The notes beneath the pieces were generated by a model. It was not told the origin of the DNA. It saw nothing but the letters and a program-made list of their open reading frames with translations, and did not search any database. Below are positions 53,704 through 63,108 of a stretch of DNA of 64,000 nucleotides, one piece after another. How positions within the stretch are numbered: position 1 is the first letter of the stretch; every line of letters starts with the position of its first letter. The position numbers and the translations under genes are program-made. The DNA comes from Marinobacter sp. LA51 (GTDB lineage: Bacteria; Pseudomonadota; Gammaproteobacteria; Pseudomonadales; Oleiphilaceae). Where the stretch lies: the NCBI RefSeq assembly GCF_030297175.1, contig NZ_AP028070.1:2914001-2978000 (forward strand), in the 5' to 3' direction.

Positions 53704-55407
53704 TTAAAAAAGGTGGTAACGCTGGGCCAGCGGCAGTTCGGTGGCCGGCTCACAGGTAAGCAGTTCGCCGTCGGCGTGCACTTCGTAGGTTTGCGGGTCT
53801 ACGGTGATGTGCGGGCATTCGGCGTTCAGTTTCATATCGCCCTTGCGCACGGTGCGCACGCCTTTGCAGGCGGACAGGCGGCTATCCAGCCCCAGCTTTT
53901 CCTTGATGCCGGCATCGATGGCGGCCTGGCTGACAAAGCTCAGGCGGGTGGCACTGGCGGCTTTGCCGAAGGCGCCGAACATCGGGCGGTAATGCACCGG
54001 CTGGGGTGTGGGTATGGAGGCATTCGGGTCACCCATGGGCGCGGCGGCGATCATGCCGCCCTTCAGAATCACGGCGGGTTTCACGCCGAAGAAGGCCGGG
54101 CTCCACAGCACCAGGTCTGCCAGTTTGCCCACTTCCACCGAGCCCACTTCATGGCCGATGCCGTGGGTGATGGCGGGGTTGATGGTGTACTTGGCGATGT
54201 AACGCTTGGCGCGCAGGTTGTCGGCGCCCAGGGCTTCGTCTTCCGGAAGCAGGCCGCGCTGCTGTTTCATCTTGTGGGCGGTCTGCCAGGTGCGGCACAC
54301 CACTTCGCCCACCCGGCCCATGGCCTGGGAATCGGAGGCGATCATGGAGATCACGCCCAGGTCGTGGAGGATGTCTTCAGCGGCGATGGTCTCGCGGCGA
54401 ATGCGGGAGTCGGCGAAGGCGACGTCTTCCGGGATGTTGGGGTCCAGGTGGTGGCACACCATCAGCATGTCGAGGTGTTCGTCGATGGTGTTCACGGTGT
54501 AGGGCCGGGTCGGGTTGGTGGACGACGGCAGTACGTAATCCTTGGAGCAGGCGGTGATGATGTCGGGGGCGTGGCCGCCGCCGGCGCCTTCGGTGTGGTA
54601 GGTGTGGATACAACGTTCTTTGAACGCGGCCAGGGTGTCTTCCACGAAGCCGGATTCGTTCAGGGTGTCGGTGTGGATGGCCACCTGTACGTCGTATTTG
54701 TCGGCCACGGTGAGGCAGTTGTCGATGGAGGCTGGCGTGGTGCCCCAGTCTTCGTGCAGTTTCAGGCCGATGGCGCCGGCTTCGATTTGCAGTTCGAGGG
54801 CTTCCGGCAGGGAGGCGTTGCCTTTGCCGAGGAAGCCGATGTTCATGGGCAGGGAGTCTACGGCTTGCAGCATTTTTCCCATGTGCCATGCACCGGGAGT
54901 GCAGGTGGTGGCGTTGCTGCCGGTGGCCGGGCCGGTGCCGCCGCCGAGCATGGTGGTTACGCCGCTCATCAAAGCCTCTTCGACCTGCTGGGGGCAGATG
55001 AAGTGGATGTGGGCGTCGATGCCGCCGGCGGTGAGGATTTTACCTTCACCGGCGATGATTTCGGTGCCGGGGCCGATCACGATGGTAACGTCTGGCTGGG
55101 TGTCCGGGTTGCCGGCTTTGCCGATGGCGGCGATGCGGCCGTTCTGGAGGCCAACGTCGGCTTTTACGATGCCCCACCAGTCGAGGATCAGGGCGTTGGT
55201 GATGACGGTGTCCATCACGGTATCGTCCGCGCGCTGGCTCTGGCCCATGCCATCTCTTATGACTTTGCCGCCGCCGAATTTTACTTCGTCGCCATAGTGG
55301 GTGCTGTCGCTTTCCACTTCGATCCATAGATCAGTGTCGCCGAGCCTTACCCGGTCGCCTACGGTGGGGCCGTACATGTCGGCGTAGGCTTGTCTGGTGA
55401 TTTTCAT
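53704..55407 (-). CDS. ureC: Urease alpha subunit
   Basis: A 567-residue catalytic subunit that hydrolyses urea to ammonia and carbamate, with a di-nickel centre. Visible active-site elements are the HIH metal pair in [11 protein letters not shown], the carbamylated Lys in [11 protein letters not shown], the flap cysteine and His in MVCHHLDPN, and the late metal Asp and His blocks. The length equals Klebsiella UreC and matches the three-gene (ureABC) type. Overlaps ureB by 4 bp. Confidence 0.98.
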   Translation of the reverse strand: MKITRQAYADMYGPTVGDRVRLGDTDLWIEVESDSTHYGDEVKFGGGKVIRDGMGQSQRADDTVMDTVITNALILDWWGIVKADVGLQNGRIAAIGKAGNPDTQPDVTIVIGPGTEIIAGEGKILTAGGIDAHIHFICPQQVEEALMSGVTTMLGGGTGPATGSNATTCTPGAWHMGKMLQAVDSLPMNIGFLGKGNASLPEALELQIEAGAIGLKLHEDWGTTPASIDNCLTVADKYDVQVAIHTDTLNESGFVEDTLAAFKERCIHTYHTEGAGGGHAPDIITACSKDYVLPSSTNPTRPYTVNTIDEHLDMLMVCHHLDPNIPEDVAFADSRIRRETIAAEDILHDLGVISMIASDSQAMGRVGEVVCRTWQTAHKMKQQRGLLPEDEALGADNLRAKRYIAKYTINPAITHGIGHEVGSVEVGKLADLVLWSPAFFGVKPAVILKGGMIAAAPMGDPNASIPTPQPVHYRPMFGAFGKAASATRLSFVSQAAIDAGIKEKLGLDSRLSACKGVRTVRKGDMKLNAECPHITVDPQTYEVHADGELLTCEPATELPLAQRYHLF

Positions 55408-55721
55408 TTCGTGTCCTCCAGAGAACCCATAACTTCGCCTCTGAATCCATAAATCTCACGACTACCGCTGAACGGAATCAGGGTGACTTCGCGGCTTTGG
55501 CCTGGTTCGAAACGGATGGCGGTGCCGGCGGCGACGTCGAGGCGGTAGCCGCGGGCTTTGGCGCGATCAAACGTCAGGGCCGGGTTGGCTTCGGCGAAGT
55601 GGTAGTGAGAGCCGATCTGGACCGGGCGGTCGCCGGTGTTGGCGACTTCAATCTGAATTCTCTCGAGGCCGGCACAGAGTTCGATGTCGCCGTCTTTGAG
55701 CTGGTATTCACCAGGGATCAT
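55404..55721 (-). CDS. ureB: Urease beta subunit
   Basis: A 105-residue beta subunit: [49 protein letters not shown] and [16 protein letters not shown] are standard. Structural partner of UreC. Starts 10 nt after ureA and overlaps ureC by 4 bp. Confidence 0.97.
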   Translation of the reverse strand: MIPGEYQLKDGDIELCAGLERIQIEVANTGDRPVQIGSHYHFAEANPALTFDRAKARGYRLDVAAGTAIRFEPGQSREVTLIPFSGSREIYGFRGEVMGSLEDTK

Positions 55722-55731
55722 GGCGGGCTCC

Positions 55732-56034
55732 TTACACGATGGGATTGTGGACGGTGACGAGTTTGGTGCCGTCGGGGAAGGTGGCTTCTACCTGCACTTC
55801 ATCCACCATTTCTGCCACCCCTTCCATGACGTCTTCACGGGTGAGCACTTTGGTGCCAGCGGTCATCATTTCAGCCACGCTGCGGCCCTCTCTCGCGCCT
55901 TCCATGATTTCAGCGCTGATCAGGGCGACGGCTTCCGGGTAGTTGAGCTTCAGGCCCTTGGCCTTGCGGCGTTCGGCCAACAGCGCGGCGGTGAACAGCA
56001 GCAGCTTGTCTTTGTCTCTGGGGGTCAGTTCCAT
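55732..56034 (-). CDS. ureA: Urease gamma subunit
   Basis: A 100-residue gamma subunit beginning [40 protein letters not shown] and ending VTVHNPIV, as in all UreA. It lies 44 nt after ureD. Confidence 0.97.
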   Translation of the reverse strand: MELTPRDKDKLLLFTAALLAERRKAKGLKLNYPEAVALISAEIMEGAREGRSVAEMMTAGTKVLTREDVMEGVAEMVDEVQVEATFPDGTKLVTVHNPIV

Positions 56035-56078
56035 CAGTTATTTCTCTCTTAGGCTCTTGTTCTGTATGTGAGTCTTGT

Positions 56079-56987
56079 TCAGGTCAGCCAGATTCTGGGC
56101 ACGCTGGCCGGCAGCCCGGTGAGCCGTGGTCGCAGCAGTTCCCAGGCTTGTTGGCACAGGGCCCAGGCTTCGTTGCGTTCCTGCCCCAGGTAGCGCAGCA
56201 GCACCACGCCGCGGCGGCGGGTGACGGCCCAGCGGTGGTTTTCGGGCAGGGTTTCTCTCAGGGCTTCGATGGCGCCGGCTTCGTCGTCCAGGCCCACTAC
56301 CCACAAGGTGGCCTGCACGGTGGCGCCGCCCTGGCCCCAGTGGCCTTTGAATCTTGGGTGGGCCGGGTCCATGGGTTGGCGTTCCAGCCATAAAGGGCGG
56401 CCGTCCATGAGCAGGCGGAACTTCTGTTCCAGATGCCCGGTAACGAACGGCAGGTCGCTGGCCGGTCGGCCGAGGGCGAGGATTTCCCAGCCTAGGCATT
56501 TGGCGCCGGTTTGCAGTTCGATGGTGGTGGTCTGTTCGCCCCGGGAGCCGTCGAAGGCCAGGGTTTCCTGGGGCAGGTATTCGAGAATGCCGCCTTTGGC
56601 GACCGTAAGTTTCGTGTGCTGGGCCCAGGCCACGCCGTGGCTGTCGGCTTTGTATAGTTTCGCGGCCGCGGGTGTGGTGAGCAGGGTGTGGGCGCCCTCG
56701 CCCACCTCGGTCTCGATGCTCAAGGCATCGCCGCTGACCAGTCCGCCCGGTGGGTGCAGCAGGTACACGTGGCAGCAACCGTTGCGGCCTTCCGGGTAGA
56801 ACGGGCGCTGCACTCTCAAAGGCCCCTGGTGGCTAATGCCGGTCATGCGGGTCGTGGTGTTGTCGCCGTCCGGGCGCAGCTGGAAGCCCAGTTCGATAGA
56901 CGCCGCCCAGCGCCGGCCCGCGTCGAAGCGGTGGCCAGAATCGGGCGCGGTGCCATCGGCGGGCTCTATGCGCTGGAAGACCGTCAT
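56079..56987 (-). CDS. ureD: Urease accessory protein UreD
   Basis: A 302-residue scaffold protein: GPLRVQRPFYPEGRNGCCHVYLLHPPGGLVSGD is the UreD hallmark. It binds apo-urease and forms a tunnel for nickel. Its start overlaps the urtE stop by 4 bp, joining urea uptake and hydrolysis in one transcript. Confidence 0.93.
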   Translation of the reverse strand: MTVFQRIEPADGTAPDSGHRFDAGRRWAASIELGFQLRPDGDNTTTRMTGISHQGPLRVQRPFYPEGRNGCCHVYLLHPPGGLVSGDALSIETEVGEGAHTLLTTPAAAKLYKADSHGVAWAQHTKLTVAKGGILEYLPQETLAFDGSRGEQTTTIELQTGAKCLGWEILALGRPASDLPFVTGHLEQKFRLLMDGRPLWLERQPMDPAHPRFKGHWGQGGATVQATLWVVGLDDEAGAIEALRETLPENHRWAVTRRRGVVLLRYLGQERNEAWALCQQAWELLRPRLTGLPASVPRIWLT

Positions 56988-57700
56988 ACCGTCAGGTGCT
57001 TCTTGATGAGTTCGTCGGTGAGCTCGGCAATTTCGCCTTCGGCCACCCGGCGGCCACGGTCTAGGATGGCGAAGCGGTCGGCGTATTTGCGGGCGAACGG
57101 CAGTTTTTGCTCCACCAGTAGTACGGTCAGGCCGTCTTCTTTGATCAGCTTGCGGATGACTTCGCCAATCTGGGCGACGATGTTGGGCTGGATGCCTTCC
57201 CCCGGCTCGTCCAGGATCAGCAGGCGCGGCTCGATCACCAGCGCCCGGCCAATGGCCAGCTGCTGTTGCTGACCGCCGGAGAGGTCGCCACCGCGGCGGT
57301 GCCTCATTTCTTTCAATACCGGGAACAGCTCGTAGATGCGCTCGGGGATTTTCTTGCGGCCGTCTTTGCGCACGGCCAGGCCGGTGCGCAGGTTTTCTTC
57401 CACGGTCAGCAGCGGGAAAATCTGCCGGCCCTGGGGCACGTAGCCGATGCCAAGGCGGGAGCGGTCTTCGATTTTCTTCTCGGTGAGTTCCACGTCCTGG
57501 GCGAATTCAAGGGAACCGTTTTTCACGCTTTCCTCACCCATGATGCATTTCATCAGCGTGGTTTTGCCCACGCCGTTGCGGCCCATCACGCAGGTGCACT
57601 GGCCCTGGGGTACGTCCAGCTCCAGATCCCAGAGGGTGTGGCTTTCGCCGTAGTATTGATTGAGCTTGTCGACTTTCAGCATCAGGTTTTCAGTCGTCAT
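56984..57700 (-). CDS. urtE: Urea ABC transporter ATPase UrtE
   Basis: A 238-residue ABC ATPase of the branched-chain amino acid (LivF) type: Walker A MGRNGVGKTTLM, signature LSGGQQQQLAIGRAL, Walker B LLILDEPGEGIQP. Gene order within urt identifies it as UrtE. The ATG at 57700 overlaps the urtD stop (TGATG), with GGAGGCG upstream. Confidence 0.95.
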   Translation of the reverse strand: MTTENLMLKVDKLNQYYGESHTLWDLELDVPQGQCTCVMGRNGVGKTTLMKCIMGEESVKNGSLEFAQDVELTEKKIEDRSRLGIGYVPQGRQIFPLLTVEENLRTGLAVRKDGRKKIPERIYELFPVLKEMRHRRGGDLSGGQQQQLAIGRALVIEPRLLILDEPGEGIQPNIVAQIGEVIRKLIKEDGLTVLLVEQKLPFARKYADRFAILDRGRRVAEGEIAELTDELIKKHLTV

Positions 57701-58524
57701 CACGCCTCCTCCCCGAGATACACCTTGATCACTTCCGGGTCGTTTGAGACCTGGTCCATGGTGCCTTCCGCCAGCACGCTGCCCTGGTGCAGCACGGTTA
57801 CCTGGCGGGCGATGGAGCGCACAAAGCCCATGTCGTGCTCCACCACCACTACGGACTGCTTGCCTGCGAGGCTGGTGAGCAGTTCGGCGGTGCGTTCCAT
57901 TTCCTGCTCGGTCATGCCTGCTACCGGCTCATCCACCAGCAGCAACCGGGGCCGTTGCATCAGCAGCATGCCGATTTCCAGCCACTGCTTCTGGCCGTGG
58001 GAGAGGATGCCGGCGGGCGCGACGCGCAGGTCCTTCAGGCCGATCATTTCCACCACTTCGTCGATGCGGTCCCGGTATTCCGGTTTCATCACGGCGGTGA
58101 GTGTGGGAAACACGCGCTTGTCGGCGGCCATGGCCAGTTCCAGGTTTTCGAACACGGTGAGGGCTTCAAACACCGTGGGTTTCTGGAACTTTCGGCCGAT
58201 GCCGAGGGAGGCGATGTCCGGCTCGCTCTTGGTGAGCAGGTTATGGCGGCTGCCGAACCACACCGAACCGGTGTCCGGGCGGGTTTTGCCGGTGATGATG
58301 TCCATCATGGTGGTTTTGCCTGCGCCGTTGGGGCCGATGATGCAGCGCAGTTCCCCGTCGTCGATGGTGAGGTTGAGGTTATTGATGGCCTTGAAACCAT
58401 CGAAGCTCACGCTCACGTCCTCCAGATACAGGATAGGGCCGTGGCGCACGTCCACCGGTGAGACTTCCGGTGCCAGGAAGTCGAACACCTGGTCGCGGTT
58501 GGTCAGCTGCTGAAAGATGCTCAT
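57700..58524 (-). CDS. urtD: Urea ABC transporter ATPase UrtD
   Basis: A 274-residue LivG-type ATPase: Walker A GPNGAGKTTMM, signature LSHGQKQWLEIGMLL (H replaces the usual G, as is common in UrtD), Walker B LLLVDEPVAGMT. Forms the ATPase pair with UrtE. Overlaps urtC by 4 bp (ATGA). Confidence 0.95.
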   Translation of the reverse strand: MSIFQQLTNRDQVFDFLAPEVSPVDVRHGPILYLEDVSVSFDGFKAINNLNLTIDDGELRCIIGPNGAGKTTMMDIITGKTRPDTGSVWFGSRHNLLTKSEPDIASLGIGRKFQKPTVFEALTVFENLELAMAADKRVFPTLTAVMKPEYRDRIDEVVEMIGLKDLRVAPAGILSHGQKQWLEIGMLLMQRPRLLLVDEPVAGMTEQEMERTAELLTSLAGKQSVVVVEHDMGFVRSIARQVTVLHQGSVLAEGTMDQVSNDPEVIKVYLGEEA

Positions 58525-59642
58525 GCTGTGGCCTCCTGCGCCGGGGTGTCGGGTTCTTCCTTGGCTTTCTTACGGTCGAACAGCAGGCCGGCAATGCCCT
58601 TGGGCAGGAACACGGTCACCAGCACGAACAGGCCGCCGAGGGCGAACAGCCAGGCGTCCGGCATGATGCCGGTGAACACGGTTTTGCCGTAGTTCACCAG
58701 AATGGCGCCAATGACCGCGCCGTACAGGGTGGCCCGGCCACCGAGGGCCACCCACACCACGATTTCGATGGAGAACAGCGGCGAGAATTCGCTCGGGTTG
58801 ATGATGCCGACTTGCGGCACGTAGAGCGCGCCGGCGACACCCGCCATCATGGCGGACACCACGAACACGAACAGCTGCACACGCTCTACCCGGTAACCCA
58901 GGAAGCGGGTGCGGGCTTCAGCATCGCGGCAGGCCACGCTGACGCGGCCGAGTTTGCTGGTGACAATGCCTCGGCAGATCACGTAGCCGATGGCCAGAGC
59001 GATGCCGGTTGCCAGGAACAGGCCGAGGCGGGTGGCGTCGGTACGCAGGTCAAAGCCGAGCAGGTCTTTGAAATCGGTCAGTCCGTTGTTGCCGCCAAAG
59101 CCCATTTCGTTGCGGAAGAACGCCAGCATCAGCGCGAAGGTGAGCGCCTGGGTGATGATGGAAAGGTACACCCCGGTCACCCGCGAGCGGAACGCCAGGA
59201 AGCCGAACACCAGGGCCAGCAGGCCCGGCGCCAGCAGCACCATGATGAAGGCGAACCAGGCCATGTCGAAGCCAAGCCAGTACCAGGGCAGCTCCTGCCA
59301 GTTCAGGAACACCATGAAGTCCGGCAGGAGCGGGTCGCCGTAGACGCCGCGATCACCGATCTGACGCATCAGGTACATGCCCATGGCGTAACCGCCGAGG
59401 GCAAAGAAGGCGCCGTGGCCCAGGCTGAGGATACCCAGGTAACCCCAGACCAGATCCACCGCCACCGCCAGCAGCGCGTAGCACAGGTATTTACCCAGCA
59501 GGGTGACGGTGTAGGAACTCACATACAGGGCGCTGTCCTGCGGCATCAGCAGGTGCAGCGCGGTGACGATAATCAGGGCGGCGAACAGCACGCCCAGGAA
59601 CAGTTGCGTGGAGCGTTCACGCAAAGGTCGCGTTAGCCACAT
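58521..59642 (-). CDS. urtC: Urea ABC transporter permease UrtC
   Basis: A 373-residue LivM-type permease with about ten helices; typical LGYLGILSLGHGAFFALGGYAMGMYLM and ARTRFLGYRVERVQLFVFVVSAMMAGVAGALYVPQVGIINPSEFSP. Forms the urea channel with UrtB. Starts 4 nt after urtB stops. Confidence 0.95.
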   Translation of the reverse strand: MWLTRPLRERSTQLFLGVLFAALIIVTALHLLMPQDSALYVSSYTVTLLGKYLCYALLAVAVDLVWGYLGILSLGHGAFFALGGYAMGMYLMRQIGDRGVYGDPLLPDFMVFLNWQELPWYWLGFDMAWFAFIMVLLAPGLLALVFGFLAFRSRVTGVYLSIITQALTFALMLAFFRNEMGFGGNNGLTDFKDLLGFDLRTDATRLGLFLATGIALAIGYVICRGIVTSKLGRVSVACRDAEARTRFLGYRVERVQLFVFVVSAMMAGVAGALYVPQVGIINPSEFSPLFSIEIVVWVALGGRATLYGAVIGAILVNYGKTVFTGIMPDAWLFALGGLFVLVTVFLPKGIAGLLFDRKKAKEEPDTPAQEATA

Positions 59643-59645
59643 ACC

Positions 59646-61250
59646 TTAACCCTCCGCCGCACGGCCCTTCTGGGGAAAGAGTCCCCGGGGGCGTTTTTGA
59701 ATGAACAGGATGATCAGAACCAGTACCAGGATCTTGGCGAGGACGGCACCGGCCCAGGGTTCCAGCAGCTGGTTGATGGTGCCCAGCGACAGGCCGGCCA
59801 ATAAGGTGCCCCAGAGGTTTCCGACGCCGCCGAACACCACCACCATGAAGGAATCGATGATGTAGGCCTGGCCCAGGTTCGGGCCGACGTTGGTGATCTG
59901 GGACAGCGCCACACCGGCCAGGCCAGCCACGCCGGAACCCAGGCCGAAGGTGAGGATGTCCACCTTGGTGGCCTTGATGCCCATGGAACGAGCCATGGCC
60001 CGGTTCTGGGTAACGGCGCGCACGTCCAGGCCAAGCCGGGTCTTGCGCATGATCAGCATCAGACCGGCGAACACCACTAGAGCGAAGCCGACTACGTAAA
60101 GGCGGTTCAGGGTCAGTGACAGCGCTTCGTTGATCATCACCGAGCCGCTCATCCAGTCCGGGGTGATCACGGTGCGGTTGAGCGGAGAAACCACGGTGCG
60201 CACCAGCTGTTGCAGGATCAGACTGACACCGAAGGTGGCTAGAAGAGTTTCCAGCGGGCGGCCTTTCAGGTGCTGGATGACGGTGCGTTCAATGGCGATG
60301 CCCGCTAGGGCCGCCACCAGGAATCCGGCGGGGATGGACAGCATCAGCGCCAGGCCCGGCTGGCCCGGCAGAAGCTGCTGCATACCCCAGGTAGTGTAGG
60401 CGCCGAGCATGATCAGCTCGCCGTGGGCCATGTTGATTACACCCATCACGCCGAAGGTGATGGCCAGGCCAATGGCCGCCAGCACTAGCACCGAACCGAG
60501 GGACAGGCCGAAATACAGGGTTTCGGCGGCACGGTTCAGTTTCAGTTTCTGCTCGATGCTTTCCATGGCCTTGGAAGCAGCTGCGGAAAGCGCCGGATCA
60601 TCGCTGCGCATGGCCTGTTGCAGGGCGGCGCGAGCTTCGGAGTTGAGGCTGCCGGAGAGTGTGGCCACGGCAGAAATGTCGCCCTGCTCTTCCACCTGGT
60701 AAATCGCCAGGGCTTCGGTGAGCGCGGCCTGTACATCGGCGCTTTGCTCTTCGCTAATCAGCGTTGGCAGGCGCCCGGCCAGGGTGCCACTCACGCTGCC
60801 TTTTAGGGCGCGGGCGGCGGTTAGTCGTTGGTCCTCATCGGGGCTCTTCAGATCGATCACCGACAGGATGCCTTCGAGTTCGTTACGCAGGGCGTTGTTG
60901 ACGCGAATGGTGTCGATGTCGCGGCGGGAGATCTCGCCCAGGTTTTCTCTGGTCAGTGCGTCTTCCACGGTCCAGTTACGGCCGCGGTTGGACAACACGA
61001 TGATGAATTGGCCGCTGTCTTCGATGCGCCCGAGTTTGTTGGCGCCGAAGGATTCCAGCCAGTAACGGGCACGGTCATCACCACTGCCGGCGATGCGGTT
61101 CACCACCGCTTTCTTTTCGGCAAAGGAGGAATCGGCCAGCGCGGTGAGTAATTGTTGTGCTTCAGTGTCTTCTACTTGGGCCAGGGTAAGGCCGGGCCAG
61201 AGCAGACAGCAGGCGAGCAGCAGATGGCTGAGCAGTCGGTAGATGCCCAT
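59646..61250 (-). CDS. urtB: Urea ABC transporter permease UrtB
   Basis: A 534-residue LivH-type permease with an extra N-terminal exported region of about 230 residues: signal peptide (LLLACCLLWPGLTLA) and helical repeats (ALADSSFAEKKAVVNRIAGSGDD, LTAARALKGSVSGTLAGRLP) before the membrane core GLAITFGVMGVINMAHGELIMLGAY. The long N-terminus is common in UrtB and may meet UrtA in the periplasm. Confidence 0.93.
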   Translation of the reverse strand: MGIYRLLSHLLLACCLLWPGLTLAQVEDTEAQQLLTALADSSFAEKKAVVNRIAGSGDDRARYWLESFGANKLGRIEDSGQFIIVLSNRGRNWTVEDALTRENLGEISRRDIDTIRVNNALRNELEGILSVIDLKSPDEDQRLTAARALKGSVSGTLAGRLPTLISEEQSADVQAALTEALAIYQVEEQGDISAVATLSGSLNSEARAALQQAMRSDDPALSAAASKAMESIEQKLKLNRAAETLYFGLSLGSVLVLAAIGLAITFGVMGVINMAHGELIMLGAYTTWGMQQLLPGQPGLALMLSIPAGFLVAALAGIAIERTVIQHLKGRPLETLLATFGVSLILQQLVRTVVSPLNRTVITPDWMSGSVMINEALSLTLNRLYVVGFALVVFAGLMLIMRKTRLGLDVRAVTQNRAMARSMGIKATKVDILTFGLGSGVAGLAGVALSQITNVGPNLGQAYIIDSFMVVVFGGVGNLWGTLLAGLSLGTINQLLEPWAGAVLAKILVLVLIILFIQKRPRGLFPQKGRAAEG

Positions 61251-61302
61251 GGTTGCGTCCTGTTCTTGGGAATAGAGGGTGGAGCGAAAACGGTGGTAAA
61301 GC

Positions 61303-61328
61303 GCGGGCGAGACCGAGGCCCCGCCCGC
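61303..61328 (-). promoter_or_regulatory. Hairpin between urtA and urtB
   Basis: GCGGGCG (61303-61309) / CGCCCGC (61322-61328), a GC-rich stem in the 103-nt gap, is placed to protect the urtA mRNA or partly terminate, giving more binding protein than permease, as in many ABC operons. Confidence 0.5.
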
Positions 61329-61353
61329 AGTTGGTTGCTGATGGCCTCAGGCC

Positions 61354-62646
61354 TTACTCGGCAACCACCTTGCCGCCACAGGTGCCGGTAACCACGTTGA
61401 AGTTTCCGCAGAACAGCGGCTTGCGCCAGTCACTGATCAGGTCCTTGGAACCCGGCAGGAAGTCAGACCAGGCATCGCCAGCCACGGTGGAGGCGGTTTC
61501 CCAAACCACGGAGAACTGGCCGTTGTCCTGAATTTCGCCAATCAGTACCGGCTTGGTGATGTGGTGGTTGGGCATCATGGTGGCGTAGCCGCCGGTGAGG
61601 TTCGGCACGCTCACGCCAATGATCGCGTCTTTCACCGCGTCCACCTCAGCAGTACCCGCTTTCTTGACCGCTTCGACGTACATGTTGAAGCCGATGTAGT
61701 GCGCTTCCATCGGGTCGTTGGTGACGGCGTCTTCGTTGCCGGTGTACTCAACCCAGGCGTCGATGAAGTCGTAGTTGGCGTCGTTGTCCACGCTCATGAA
61801 GTAGTTCCAGGCGGCCAGGTGGCCAACCAGCGGGCCGGTGTCGATACCGGACAGCTCCTGCTCACCTACAGAGAAAGCAACCACCGGGATGTCGGCGGCG
61901 TCGATGCCCTGGTTACCCAACTCACGGTAGAACGGCACGTTGGCGTCGCCGTTGATGGTGGAAACCACGGCAGTTTTCTTGCCGGCGTTACCGAACGTCT
62001 TGATGTCGGAGACGATGGCTTGCCAGTTGGAGTGACCAAACGGCGTGTAGTTGATCATGATGTCGTCGGCGGCCACGCCCTTATCCTTGAGGTAGGTCTC
62101 GAGGATTTTGTTGGTGGTGCGCGGGTAGACGTAGTCGGTGCCTGCCAGAACCCAGCGCTCAACGCCGATGTCGTTCATCAGGTAGTCCACCGCCGGAATC
62201 GCTTGCTGGTTGGGCGCGGCACCGGTGTAGAACACGTTCTCGGAGGATTCTTCACCTTCGTACTGCACCGGATAGAACAGCAGGCCGTTCAGCTCTTCCA
62301 CCACCGGCAGTACGGACTTACGGGAAACCGAGGTCCAGTTGCCGAAGATTACGTCTACTTCTTCTTTCGCAAGCAGCTCGCGGGCTTTCTCGGCAAACAG
62401 CGGCCAGTTGGAGGCGGGGTCCACAACCACCGGCTCAAGCTGACGGCCCAGAACACCGCCGGCCTCGTTCTGCTTTTCAATCAGCATCAGCATGGTGTCT
62501 TTCAGGGTGGATTCACTGATCGCCATAGTGCCGGACAAAGAGTGCAGGATGCCGACTTTGATGGGGTCTTCGGCGGCCAGGGAGTTGAAAGAGATGGAAA
62601 GCGCCAGTGCAGAGAGGCCCAGTTTCACGTGTTTTTTGATGCTCAT
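61354..62646 (-). CDS. urtA: Urea ABC transporter substrate-binding protein UrtA
   Basis: A 430-residue periplasmic urea-binding protein: signal peptide (VKLGLSALALSISFNSLAAE), then DPIKVGILHSLSGTMAISESTLKDTMLMLIE and NWTSVSRKSVLPVVEELNGLLFYPVQYEGEESS, diagnostic for UrtA/FmdD/AmiC-type binding proteins. The ATG at 62646 is chosen because AAAGGATG lies upstream; the longer frame is unconserved. First gene of the whole urea unit. Confidence 0.96.
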   Translation of the reverse strand: MSIKKHVKLGLSALALSISFNSLAAEDPIKVGILHSLSGTMAISESTLKDTMLMLIEKQNEAGGVLGRQLEPVVVDPASNWPLFAEKARELLAKEEVDVIFGNWTSVSRKSVLPVVEELNGLLFYPVQYEGEESSENVFYTGAAPNQQAIPAVDYLMNDIGVERWVLAGTDYVYPRTTNKILETYLKDKGVAADDIMINYTPFGHSNWQAIVSDIKTFGNAGKKTAVVSTINGDANVPFYRELGNQGIDAADIPVVAFSVGEQELSGIDTGPLVGHLAAWNYFMSVDNDANYDFIDAWVEYTGNEDAVTNDPMEAHYIGFNMYVEAVKKAGTAEVDAVKDAIIGVSVPNLTGGYATMMPNHHITKPVLIGEIQDNGQFSVVWETASTVAGDAWSDFLPGSKDLISDWRKPLFCGNFNVVTGTCGGKVVAE

Positions 62647-62705
62647 TTCGTCATCCTTTTCGTTTTTAGGGAGGTTGTGCAATTCGTCTGAAGCACCTCC
62701 TGCTC

Positions 62706-62721
62706 TGCATTAGTCGTTCCA
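62706..62721 (-). promoter_or_regulatory. Sigma-54-like promoter for urtA
   Basis: On the minus strand TGGAAC-N5-ATGCA matches the sigma-54 consensus TGGCAC-N5-TTGCA with GG and GC exactly 10 nt apart. It would start transcription near 62695, about 50 nt before urtA. Predicted from sequence only. Confidence 0.55.
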
Positions 62722-62831
62722 GCACCAAAATAATCCAATTATTTTCAGTTAGTTAGCGCTAAACCCAAGACTCTCATCAGCACTTTTGCCCCATCAAAAC
62801 GCACCAAAACCTATACCTGCGGTGCACGTTC

Positions 62832-62846
62832 GCACGTTGCTGGTGC
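62832..62846. promoter_or_regulatory. NtrC-like binding box, proximal
   Basis: GCACG TTGCT GGTGC matches the NtrC pattern GCACC-N5-GGTGC at 9 of 10 fixed positions. It lies about 140 nt upstream of the predicted urtA start site, a usual enhancer distance. Confidence 0.5.
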
Positions 62847-62987
62847 ACAAGCCTTCGGTCATAGCTTTCCCATCCATTAAATATCAATGACTTGTAAAAT
62901 TTCGAGGGAAGGGAATGGCAGGTTTCAGGCATAAATAGCATGCTTCTTATTGTGCGCTGGCCTGTCCTGCTTGCCCAGCATTGGTGC

Positions 62988-63002
62988 GCACAATGCTGGT
63001 GC
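62988..63002. promoter_or_regulatory. NtrC-like binding box, distal
   Basis: GCACA ATGCT GGTGC, again 9/10 to the NtrC pattern, about 295 nt upstream of the predicted start. NtrC commonly binds paired or more distant enhancers. Confidence 0.45.
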
Positions 63003-63017
63003 TCTCTGGCATCCGAT

Positions 63018-63031
63018 AAGCAGCACTTACA
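63018..63031. promoter_or_regulatory. Partial GacA/UvrY-type box
   Basis: ATAAG-N5-CTTACA resembles TGTAAG-N6-CTTACA with one perfect half and one-base-short spacing, about 80 nt upstream of the predicted RNA start. Weak alone; supportive given the RNA that follows. Confidence 0.3.
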
Positions 63032-63096
63032 CCGCCGTAGGAGATGTCTCACACGCTCTGGCGCGATTGTCCGGTTTTGCCAAAATGTGTCGTCGA

Positions 63097-63102
63097 TAGA
63101 AT
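63097..63102 (+). promoter_or_regulatory. -10 element of the predicted sRNA
   Basis: TAGAAT, 7 nt before the first hairpin of the RNA at 63109. No clear -35 at 17 nt, consistent with activator dependence. Confidence 0.4.
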
Positions 63103-63108
63103 CGTATC

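Noticed and set aside
53713..55329. A 538-codon open frame on the plus strand opposite ureC
   Set aside because: Mirror frame of GC-rich ureC; composition (Gly/Val/His/Ala repeats) and complete overlap with a certain gene show it is not real.
58458..59636. A 392-codon plus-strand frame opposite urtC
   Set aside because: Antisense shadow of urtC with low-complexity Gln/Glu/His content and no ribosome site.
61561..62691. A 376-codon plus-strand frame opposite urtA
   Set aside because: Antisense shadow of urtA; Val/His/Gly-rich composition typical of such frames.
62949..62975. TGGCCTGTCCTGCTTGC as a plus-strand sigma-54 promoter
   Set aside because: The GG and GC are 12 rather than 10 nt apart, incompatible with sigma-54.
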